A stretch of 6,558 nt of DNA from Verrucomicrobiota bacterium (lineage in GTDB: Bacteria; Verrucomicrobiota; Kiritimatiellia; Kiritimatiellales; Tichowtungiaceae), in NCBI GenBank assembly GCA_020853375.1, contig JADYZA010000142.1, forward strand, positions 1 through 6,558, given 5' to 3'. Below the pieces are notes generated by a model. That model ran no database searches, was not told the DNA's origin, and saw nothing but the letters and a program-made list of their open reading frames with translations. Position numbers and translations under genes: made by a program. Positions 1-5,771 of the stretch are shown piece after piece. Position 1 is the stretch's first letter. The number at the start of each line of letters is the position of its first letter.

Positions 1-342
1 ATCGAACTCGCTCGGAAGGTAACCGCTCGAATTGACGCACTGGCAAAAGCTTTTTCGGAAGAAACCGGAATCCCGTACGAGTCGCTCGTGCTGTCCGGAT
101 TCAACCACACTGGCAAAGTGCTCGCCGGACAGATTTCCGGAAGCATTGCGCAGACGCTGAAATATGAAACCTCCGGCGAAACCACCACGGCGTATGCCCT
201 CATGGTGATCGACCCCAAGACAATCGCCGACCAGCTCGCCAAAGAAACGGAACTCTACGCCCGTCTCCGCTCCACCAAAGCTTTTGAAGCGCTGACCCGA
301 GAAATCAAAACCTACGAGGCATTCAGAGCGGCGCAAAAATAG
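1..342 (+). CDS. C-terminal part of an unrecognised protein, possibly LPP20-like lipoprotein (5' end outside window)
   Basis: Frame 1 is open from the first base to a TAG stop at 340-342, giving the last 113 residues. The GTG at 88 is in frame, but coding sequence continues upstream of it, so the true start lies left of the window. What is visible: an amphipathic helix (about residues 1-22), a serine/glycine-rich middle with a run of short polar segments, a hydrophobic strand ending in ALMVIDPKTIADQLAKE (about residues 68-84), and a charged helical tail. The pattern of a YALMVID-type strand followed by a Lys/Glu-rich helix resembles the end of LPP20-type secreted lipoproteins, but a signal peptide or lipobox would be outside the window. 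This family call is weak. The gene is convergent with the M20 gene, with only 9 nt between the two stop codons. Confidence 0.6.
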   Translation: MELARKVTARIDALAKAFSEETGIPYESLVLSGFNHTGKVLAGQISGSIAQTLKYETSGETTTAYALMVIDPKTIADQLAKETELYARLRSTKAFEALTREIKTYEAFRAAQK

Positions 343-351
343 GCCGAACCG

Positions 352-1491
352 TTACAGACGTTTATCCTGCGCATTAACCTGCAGAATAAACTGCCGGAGG
401 ATTCCGGCTCCTTTTCCCAGCTCTTCTGCGGAAATCCACTCGTCCGCCGTATGCGCCTGACGAATAGAGCCGGGGCCGAAAACCACCGCCGGGATTCCGT
501 ATTCCGCGAAAACCGACGCATCAGAAAACCAGCCTGCGCTGGCCTGACCTTCAGACCGTTCCAGCAACGCGTTCACCAGCGGAGTCGCTGGGTCTGTATC
601 CAGCGGACAGGCGTTGCGCAGAATTTCAATCTGCACCTCCGAAGGAAGCGCCCGGCGCACCGCCGCCAGCGCATCGTTGCCGGAAAAACCGGAGTGTGTC
701 CGGATATCAACCAGCGCTTCGCAATAATCAGGAACGGTATTTATCCGGCTTCCGCCGGTCAGCCGTCCAACGTTCAGCGACGCTCCGCCCAGTACCGGGT
801 GTATTTTTTCTGAAAATTCACGCGCCAGAATTTCCAAGGCCGGTAACGCCCGCGCCATTTTGTAGACCGCATTATCGCCTTGCTGCGGCGCCGAGCCGTG
901 AGCCGCCCGCCCGTGCGTTTTCAGCTTCAGCCAGAGAGCCCCTTTGTGGGCGCAAACCACCCGGTTGTCCGTCGGTTCCAGCGCCACCACAAGATCGGCG
1001 GAGAATCCTGTTTCGCACAGCGCCTGCGCGCCGAAGCTGCCATCCTCTTCCCCGGCCAATCCCAAAAATATCCATTCGGTGTGCTGAGCAGGAAGCGAGC
1101 CCTCGTCCGCCAGCGCCATCAAAACCGAAAGCGCGGCAGCGGCGGGCCCTTTCGTATCACAAGCTCCGCGCCCGTAAATATGCCCGTCACGCAACTGCCC
1201 GCCAAAAGGAGGAATGGTCATACCGGCCACGCTGACCGTGTCAAAATGAGGCGCCAGCACGATCCGGCGCAGAACGTTCCCGCGCGGTTTGAACGAAGCA
1301 ATCAGGTTCGGTCTTCCCGGACGAGCCTCCTGCACCTGTGTTTGAGCTCCGCAACGGGACAGCAGGCGCTCAACATGTTCCACTATGCGCTCCTCGCCCG
1401 TTTGATCTGTTCCGGCATCGCCTTCAGGGCTGACGCTTGGAATGGCGATCAGGTTCTGCAATAGTTCTGTCGACTGGTCATTTTTAAGCAT
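352..1491 (-). CDS. M20 family zinc metallo-deacylase/peptidase, ArgE/DapE-like
   Basis: Predicted cytoplasmic dinuclear-zinc hydrolase that cleaves an amide bond in an N-acyl amino acid or a small peptide. The 379-residue chain has the whole M20 metal site in order: H82-x-D84 in LAPHFDTV, bridging D112 in GRGACDTKG, the general base and ligand pair E148-E149 in AGEED, E172 in ALEPTD, and H347 in QAHTADEW. Residues about 180-295 form the inserted dimerisation (lid) domain, with H198 in GRAAHGSAP and the GGSRINTVPD turn (246-255), as usual in the family. The length is normal. The GPGSIRQAHTADEW end resembles acetylornithine deacetylase (ArgE), but substrate cannot be assigned; DapE-like or carboxypeptidase activity is also possible. 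The ATG at 1491 is preferred over an in-frame TTG at 1506, which would add only five residues (MFFYH). Neither has a clear Shine-Dalgarno site. It is transcribed divergently from the epimerase-like gene. Confidence 0.9.
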   Translation of the reverse strand: MLKNDQSTELLQNLIAIPSVSPEGDAGTDQTGEERIVEHVERLLSRCGAQTQVQEARPGRPNLIASFKPRGNVLRRIVLAPHFDTVSVAGMTIPPFGGQLRDGHIYGRGACDTKGPAAAALSVLMALADEGSLPAQHTEWIFLGLAGEEDGSFGAQALCETGFSADLVVALEPTDNRVVCAHKGALWLKLKTHGRAAHGSAPQQGDNAVYKMARALPALEILAREFSEKIHPVLGGASLNVGRLTGGSRINTVPDYCEALVDIRTHSGFSGNDALAAVRRALPSEVQIEILRNACPLDTDPATPLVNALLERSEGQASAGWFSDASVFAEYGIPAVVFGPGSIRQAHTADEWISAEELGKGAGILRQFILQVNAQDKRL

Positions 1492-1515
1492 GTGATAAAA
1501 AAACAAAAAAAACTG

Positions 1516-1544
1516 TTGCTGTCAAACCCGCCTGTAACTATTAA
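1516..1544 (+). promoter_or_regulatory. Possible sigma70-type promoter for the rightward operon
   Basis: TTGCTG (1516-1521) and TATTAA (1539-1544) are separated by 17 nt, upstream of the first gene of the rightward operon. Each box matches the consensus only partly (3/6 and 4/6, lacking the final T of the -10), so this is a weak candidate. Its placement is sensible: transcription would begin near 1551, leaving a leader of about 20 nt that contains the ribosome binding site. The -10 box lies inside the palindrome at 1534-1549, as expected for a repressible promoter. Confidence 0.3.
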
Positions 1545-1549
1545 GTTAC
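1534..1549. promoter_or_regulatory. Perfect 6-4-6 palindrome, candidate operator in the divergent intergenic region
   Basis: GTAACT, four bases ATTA, then AGTTAC: the two arms are exact reverse complements. The site lies between the divergent M20 and epimerase-like genes, 24 nt before the ATG at 1574. Six-base arms with an AT-rich four-base centre and no T run after it suit a dimeric repressor better than a terminator. The total length is similar to the classical tet operator, and a TetR-type regulator is encoded two genes downstream. The link to that regulator is inference. I see no second copy in this window. Confidence 0.45.
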
Positions 1550-1562
1550 GCAACTCACACCG

Positions 1563-1568
1563 TAAGGA
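1563..1568 (+). promoter_or_regulatory. Ribosome binding site of the epimerase-like gene
   Basis: TAAGGA lies 5 nt before the ATG at 1574. It favours this codon over the second in-frame ATG at 1580, which would be 11 nt away. Confidence 0.6.
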
Positions 1569-1573
1569 CTTCT

Positions 1574-2599
1574 ATGGACATGCCATTTGCTAAACAGACC
1601 TTGGATCAGTACATCGCTCAACCTCAGCCGTGCGCGCTGAAAGCGACAAAGGGAATTCAGGGTGATGTGCTTGTGCTGGGAGCTGCCGGAAAAATGGGCT
1701 TCCACCTTTGTTTGATGCTGAAACGCTGCTTTGCGGAAAACGGACAAAGCAACCGCGTTATTGCGGTCTCGCGGTTTTCATCGACCGGCTCCCGCGACCA
1801 GTTTGAACAAAACGGGATCGGCACAATTGCCTGCGACCTTTGTAATGAAAAAGAGCTGGCCGCCTTGCCTGATGCTGAAAACATCTGGTTCATGGCGGGT
1901 GTAAAATTCGGCACCAGCGACCAGCCGGGATTACTCCACAAGATGAATGTCGAGATGCCTCGCGGCGTGGCGCAGCGTTTCAAAACGTCCCGCATTACAG
2001 CGCTGTCCACCGGCTGCGTCTACTCGTTTGTCCCGGCCGAATCGGGCGGTTCGCGGGAAGAAGATCCGGTGAATCCGGTGGGTGAATATGCCCGCTCCTG
2101 TCTTGGGCGGGAAAATTCCTTTCGCCAAGTATCGGAAAAAGACGGCCTGCATGGCGCATTGATCCGGCTGAACTATGCGGTTGAAATGCGCTATGGCGTG
2201 CTGGTTGATATTGCACAAAAAGTTCTCAGCCAAATACCGATCGATATCAGCATGGGGCGGTTTAACTGCATCTGGCAGGGCGACGCGCTGGCCCACATCA
2301 TCGCCTCCATAGATTTGGCCCGAGCCCCGGCGGATGTCCTTAATGTGACCGGGCTGGAACACCTTTCGATCCGCGATACGGCGGAAAAGTTCGGACGTCT
2401 TTTTGGCGTGAATCCGGTTTTCATCGGCGAAGAAAAACCAACGTCCTGGCTGAGCAACAGCTCGCGGGCCGCCAAACTGTACGGCGCGCCAAGCATCACT
2501 CCCGACACAATGATTCGCTGGATCGCCGAATGGCTCAAGGGCGGAGGAGAAACGTTTGGGAAGCCGACTAAGTTTGAAGTGTACGACGGGAATTTTTAA
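1574..2599 (+). CDS. NAD-dependent epimerase/dehydratase-like protein (extended SDR fold) with Cys in place of the catalytic Lys
   Basis: A 341-residue extended short-chain dehydrogenase-type protein. After an N-terminal extension of about 30 residues comes the Rossmann strand and dinucleotide loop DVLVLGAAGKMG (31-42; glycines 36, 39, 42), then an AVSRFSS strand (64-70), the acidic D88 in IACDLC, FMAG (106-109), the active-site STGCVY (145-150) and GEYARSCLGRE (170-180). The last should supply YxxxK; here it is Y172 and C176, so the usual catalytic lysine is absent. The substrate domain includes RLNYAVEMRYGVLVD (198-212), FNCIWQGDA (230-238) and LNVTG (256-260). It resembles a group of unassigned SDR proteins that I recall starting GDILVLG-GGKMG and ending KPT-FE--DG-F, as this one does. 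Substrate is unknown. It is first in the rightward operon, 31 nt before the DapA-fold gene, so the two probably act on one compound or its product. Confidence 0.85.
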   Translation: MDMPFAKQTLDQYIAQPQPCALKATKGIQGDVLVLGAAGKMGFHLCLMLKRCFAENGQSNRVIAVSRFSSTGSRDQFEQNGIGTIACDLCNEKELAALPDAENIWFMAGVKFGTSDQPGLLHKMNVEMPRGVAQRFKTSRITALSTGCVYSFVPAESGGSREEDPVNPVGEYARSCLGRENSFRQVSEKDGLHGALIRLNYAVEMRYGVLVDIAQKVLSQIPIDISMGRFNCIWQGDALAHIIASIDLARAPADVLNVTGLEHLSIRDTAEKFGRLFGVNPVFIGEEKPTSWLSNSSRAAKLYGAPSITPDTMIRWIAEWLKGGGETFGKPTKFEVYDGNF

Positions 2600-2630
2600 T
2601 AACGATGATCCGTGAGCAAGGAGCAGTTCG

Positions 2631-3671
2631 ATGAATAATTTGAGAAATTTTTTGATGGAAGGTCATGTGATTCCGGCTCTTCCGCTGGCCCTGAACGAAG
2701 ACGGCAGCTGGAGCGAGCGGCACGAGAAGGCCTTGATGCGTTATTATTTCGATGCCGGAGCCGGGGGCATTGCGGTCGGCGTACATTCCACACAGTTTGA
2801 AATACGCGAACCGAACGTTGCTCTTTTCGAACCGGTCTTGAAAGTCGCCATCCGCGTGATTGAGGAGCGGCGGCGAACAACCGGACGGGAGTTCGCGGCC
2901 ATCGCCGGAGTCTGCGGAAAAACCGGACAGGCGCTGAAAGAAGCGGAGTTTGCCCGCAACATCGGTTTCGACGCCGCGCTATTAAGTCTGGCCGCTTTTA
3001 AAAATGAGTCCGAAGCGGAAATTCTTAAACACTGCCGGGACGTTTCGGCCATTATTCCAATCATTGGATTTTACCTGCAACCGGCGGTTGGCGGCCGCGT
3101 TTTCTCTTACAGTTTCTGGCGGGCCTTCATGGATATTGAAAATGTTGTGGCCGTCAAAATGGCTCCCTTCAATAGATATTTAACCTGGGATGTGGTGCGT
3201 GCGTGCATCGAAGCGGGTCGTGAGGACATTGCTCTGTACACTGGGAATGACGACAACATCGTCATCGATCTGCTCACGCCGTTCGAGTGGAAAGGCAAAA
3301 CGCGCCGGATTTCCGGCGGGCTTCTCGGCCACTGGGGTGTCTGGACTAACGCCGCCGTTCAATTATTTAACGAACTCAAGACAGCCCGTGAAAAACCGAC
3401 GCTCGATTCGAAATGGCTGACGGTTAATCAGCACGTCACGGACATGAATGCGGCATTATTCGACAGCGCAAACGGGTTCAAGGGTTGCATTCCCGGAATT
3501 ATGGAAGTTCTGCGTCGTCAGGGACTCGTCCCTTCCGCCCGCACTCTGAATCCGAAGGAAGTCCTCTCGCCGGGGCAGGCCGCCGAGCTCGACCGCGTGT
3601 GCGCCGCCTATCCGCAGTTAATTGATGATGCTTTTATTTCGAAGAACATTAGTACATGGTTGCGCGAGTGA
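2631..3671 (+). CDS. Dihydrodipicolinate synthase/N-acetylneuraminate lyase superfamily protein, substrate unknown
   Basis: A 346-residue (beta/alpha)8 lyase of the DapA superfamily, which forms a Schiff base between an active-site Lys and a 2-keto acid such as pyruvate. Candidate catalytic residues are K176 in NVVAVKMAPFNRY and Y148 in GFYLQPAVGG. The substrate loop that reads GTTGE in DapA is GVHST (50-54). The position matching the arginine that binds aspartate semialdehyde in E. coli DapA (five residues after the Tyr) is Val153, which argues against lysine biosynthesis. The chain is about 50 residues longer than DapA, with extra sequence around 215-250 (EWKGKTRRISGGLLGHWGVW) and in the C-terminal helices. 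An aldolase or dehydratase of a sugar acid or related hydroxy-keto acid is likely. AAGGAG at 2618-2623, 7 nt from the ATG, supports the start. It lies between the epimerase-like gene and the regulator gene. Confidence 0.88.
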   Translation: MNNLRNFLMEGHVIPALPLALNEDGSWSERHEKALMRYYFDAGAGGIAVGVHSTQFEIREPNVALFEPVLKVAIRVIEERRRTTGREFAAIAGVCGKTGQALKEAEFARNIGFDAALLSLAAFKNESEAEILKHCRDVSAIIPIIGFYLQPAVGGRVFSYSFWRAFMDIENVVAVKMAPFNRYLTWDVVRACIEAGREDIALYTGNDDNIVIDLLTPFEWKGKTRRISGGLLGHWGVWTNAAVQLFNELKTAREKPTLDSKWLTVNQHVTDMNAALFDSANGFKGCIPGIMEVLRRQGLVPSARTLNPKEVLSPGQAAELDRVCAAYPQLIDDAFISKNISTWLRE

Positions 3672-3715
3672 AATGGTTCCCGAATCGGTGATTAAAAATC
3701 GACGGACGCGCATCT

Positions 3716-4336
3716 ATGAAAAAATTTACTGAAAAAGGCGAGCTGACCCGTCAGCGGATCCTGAAAACGGCGATCGGTTTGTTTGCGAAAAAGGGATTCG
3801 CTGGCACCAGTGTCGATGAAATCGTTGATACGACCGGCATCAACAAACGGATGGTTTATCATTATTTCGGTAGCAAGGAACTGCTTTATCAGGAAGCGCT
3901 GGCCACCGAATACGCAAAGCTGGAAGCACTGGAACTCGAAACCCTGCACCCAGACGAGCCGGTTGAAAAAGTCGTGAGCAGCATTGTCTCCACATATTTC
4001 TCCTTCCTCTTGGATAATCCTGACTTTGTAATGCTGCTGCTCCAGGAAAACATGAACCGGGGTCTCAATCTGGACAAGATGGAGATGCCTCTCAGTAAAA
4101 GTCCTATGCTTGAACTGCTCATTCAGGTTGTGAAAACCGGACAGAAAAACGGCACCGTCAGAAAAAATATTGATCCGCGCTTCCTGCTGATCAGCTTGAT
4201 CGGAAACTGCATGATTTACTGCTCCAACCGATTCACTCTGTCTCGTGCGCTGGCAATAGACCTAGGCGACAAGCAGGTTCTCAAAAAAGCCTGCGACGCC
4301 GTGTCGGAAATTCTTCTGCACGGAATCAAAGCCTGA
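3716..4336 (+). CDS. TetR/AcrR family transcriptional regulator
   Basis: A 206-residue one-component repressor of typical TetR length. Residues about 10-57 form the TetR N-terminal DNA-binding domain: RQRILKTAIGLFAKKGFAGT, then the helix-turn-helix in SVDEIVDTTGINKRMVYHYF (32-51), followed by the characteristic GSKELLYQEAL. Residues about 65-206 are the helical ligand-binding and dimerisation domain, with hydrophobic segments YFSFLLDNPDFVMLLLQEN (94-112) and FLLISLIGNCMIYCSNRF (156-173). The inducer cannot be read from sequence. The gene sits inside the rightward operon, 44 nt after the DapA-fold gene and 30 nt before the serine dehydratase gene, so it probably controls its own cluster, perhaps through the palindrome at 1534-1549. 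The ribosome binding site is poor: only GGA at 3704-3706, 9 nt before the ATG. Confidence 0.93.
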   Translation: MKKFTEKGELTRQRILKTAIGLFAKKGFAGTSVDEIVDTTGINKRMVYHYFGSKELLYQEALATEYAKLEALELETLHPDEPVEKVVSSIVSTYFSFLLDNPDFVMLLLQENMNRGLNLDKMEMPLSKSPMLELLIQVVKTGQKNGTVRKNIDPRFLLISLIGNCMIYCSNRFTLSRALAIDLGDKQVLKKACDAVSEILLHGIKA

Positions 4337-4366
4337 CGATAAGAACCCGAAAAGAGAACCGCCCTG

Positions 4367-5566
4367 ATGGAATCTTTGCACGAGCTTTACCGCATTGGAA
4401 CCGGCCCCTCCAGCAGCCACACGATGGGTCCGCGAACCGCCGCCATTGCCTTTTTATCCGATTGCCCGCAGGCCAAAACATACCGGGCGACTCTCTACGG
4501 AAGCCTTGCCAGCACCGGTCGGGGACACCTCACGGACACGATTCTCCGGCAGGTATTCGGAGCCCGGCCTCTGGAAATTATCTGGAAGCCGGACATCGTA
4601 TTGCCGTTCCATCCCAACGCCATGAAGCTTGAGGCGCTGAACGCCGACGCATCCGTGCAAAAAGAACGTACCGTTTACAGCGTCGGCGGCGGAAAAATTA
4701 CGGATGAACTTCAGGCGCAAAAGGAAGCCTCGGTCTATCCGCACCTGACACTGGCCGCCGTTTTGGGACATCTGGAGCAAAGCGGCCAGTCGCTCTGGGA
4801 ATATGTGCTGGCGGTTGAACCGGATTTGGAGCCGTTTCTAGCGGAAGTCTGGGCGGTCATGACCCAATGTTTGGAAAGAGGTCTGCGCAAAGAAGGACTT
4901 CTGCCGGGAGAATTGAATCTGGCGCGGAAATCCGCGCAGTTATACCGGAAGGCGAAGCTGGGCGGAATATCCAACCGGCGAAATGCGCTTCTGTTCGCCT
5001 ATGCCCACGCCGCATCTGAAGAAAACGCCGCCGGAGGAGTTATTGTAACCGCGCCGACCTGCGGAGCCTGCGGCGTGTTGCCAGCCGTGCTGCGCTATCT
5101 CTCGGAAGAGTTGTCCTGCGAGCCGGATGAAATCCTGCATGCGCTGGCAACCGCCGGGCTGATTGGAAATTTCATAAAACATAACGCCGCAATCTCCGGC
5201 GCGGAAGTCGGCTGCCAAGGTGAAGTCGGCGCCGCCTGCGCCATGGCGGCGGGCGCAGCGACTCAACTGCTCGGCGGATCGCCCAGGCAGATTGAATATG
5301 CCGCCGAAATGGCTATTGAACATCACCTGGGGCTCACCTGCGATCCCATCTGCGGGCTGGTTCAGATTCCATGTATTGAACGGAACGCCCACGCCGCCAC
5401 CCGGGCCATTGCCTGCGCGGAATACGCGTTGCTGTCCGACGGTTCGCACCGGGTGAGTTTTGACCGGGTGGTTCAGGTGATGAAGCAAACCGGCCGCGAC
5501 CTGCCAAGCCTCTACCGTGAAACTTCGCGCGGCGGTCTCGCCGGAGCGGCAGAACCGCGCGCTTGA
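4367..5566 (+). CDS. sdaA: L-serine dehydratase (L-serine ammonia-lyase), single-chain iron-sulfur type, short form
   Basis: Converts L-serine to pyruvate and ammonia in the cytoplasm using an oxygen-sensitive [4Fe-4S] cluster. The N-terminal beta domain (about 1-155) opens with the family signature GTGPSSSHTMGP (11-22) and includes YGSLASTGRGHLTD (44-57) and SVGGGKITDE (105-114). The alpha catalytic domain (about 157-392) has ENAAGG (219-224), APTCGACGVLPA (229-240), ISGAEVGCQGEVG (276-288) and LTCDPICGLVQIPCIERN (323-340). Cluster ligands should be C283, C325 and C336; the spacings of 42 and 11 match the Legionella enzyme as I recall it. At 399 residues it is shorter than E. coli SdaA (454), mostly through a smaller beta domain, but it reaches the final TSRGGLA motif. 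The tail (GAAEPRA) lacks the cysteine found near the C terminus of E. coli and Legionella enzymes. AAGAGA at 4352-4357 is a plausible ribosome site. It is last in the operon, and pyruvate links it to the DapA-fold enzyme. Confidence 0.95.
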   Translation: MESLHELYRIGTGPSSSHTMGPRTAAIAFLSDCPQAKTYRATLYGSLASTGRGHLTDTILRQVFGARPLEIIWKPDIVLPFHPNAMKLEALNADASVQKERTVYSVGGGKITDELQAQKEASVYPHLTLAAVLGHLEQSGQSLWEYVLAVEPDLEPFLAEVWAVMTQCLERGLRKEGLLPGELNLARKSAQLYRKAKLGGISNRRNALLFAYAHAASEENAAGGVIVTAPTCGACGVLPAVLRYLSEELSCEPDEILHALATAGLIGNFIKHNAAISGAEVGCQGEVGAACAMAAGAATQLLGGSPRQIEYAAEMAIEHHLGLTCDPICGLVQIPCIERNAHAATRAIACAEYALLSDGSHRVSFDRVVQVMKQTGRDLPSLYRETSRGGLAGAAEPRA

Positions 5567-5569
5567 AAA

Positions 5570-5767
5570 TTATCCCTTGCAGTCGGCGCAAAACGACGCG
5601 GCGGAACGGTTATAGCTCGCCTCGCCTTTTTCGGAGAAAAAGCAACCGGGAATCTGTCCCTTGGCGCGATGATAGGTGACGCACTCGCAGCATAAACCCC
5701 GCGTATCACACGAATAAGTGCAGGTGCACTGCTTCAAATTTTCCGCTCGGTTTGGACAGGCTGACAT
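5570..5767 (-). CDS. Small cysteine-rich protein, DUF6485-like
   Basis: A 65-residue protein with ten cysteines (4, 14, 16, 20, 26, 27, 29, 42, 60, 63), probably a metal-binding, zinc-ribbon-like fold. The pattern CPN near the start, CTCTYSC, GLCCECVTYHR and IPGCFF, then a Tyr-x-Arg-Ser motif, matches what I recall of the DUF6485 family, which has no known function. The final CADC pair looks like an addition to the usual family end. The frame stays open upstream to an alternative start at 5803, but the ATG at 5767 is preferred because it begins right at the conserved part and avoids overlapping hisC. That ATG lies 4 nt after the hisC stop, so the two are probably co-transcribed with translational coupling. 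The stop is only 3 nt from the end of the convergent serine dehydratase gene. No signal peptide or membrane segment is visible. Confidence 0.82.
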   Translation of the reverse strand: MSACPNRAENLKQCTCTYSCDTRGLCCECVTYHRAKGQIPGCFFSEKGEASYNRSAASFCADCKG

Positions 5768-5771
5768 CCGC

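Noticed and set aside
696..1464. Long plus-strand open frames (179 and 194 codons) inside the M20 gene
   Set aside because: They lie fully antisense to a gene with complete catalytic motifs; their translations are Arg/Pro-rich and low in recognisable structure, as expected from GC-rich antisense frames.
1495..1525. TTGACA on the minus strand (1525-1520) as a perfect -35 box for the M20 gene
   Set aside because: The only tolerable -10 (TTTTAT, 1500-1495) needs a 19-nt spacer and would start transcription just past the ATG at 1491, with no later in-frame start before residue 91.
1931..2538. Minus-strand open frames opposite the epimerase-like gene
   Set aside because: Antisense shadows of a well-supported gene, with no motifs and no ribosome sites.
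2631..3671. Calling this gene dapA
   Set aside because: The lysine-pathway Arg position is Val, the GTTGE loop is changed and the protein is too long; no lysine-pathway gene is adjacent.
3672..3715. Possible operator just before the TetR gene (GATT-AAA-AATC at about 3690-3700)
   Set aside because: Four-base arms in AT-rich sequence are easily due to chance and do not resemble the palindrome at 1534-1549.
4940..5488. 182-codon minus-strand open frame opposite the serine dehydratase gene
   Set aside because: The opposite strand carries conserved iron-sulfur and active-site motifs throughout; this frame has no recognisable domain.
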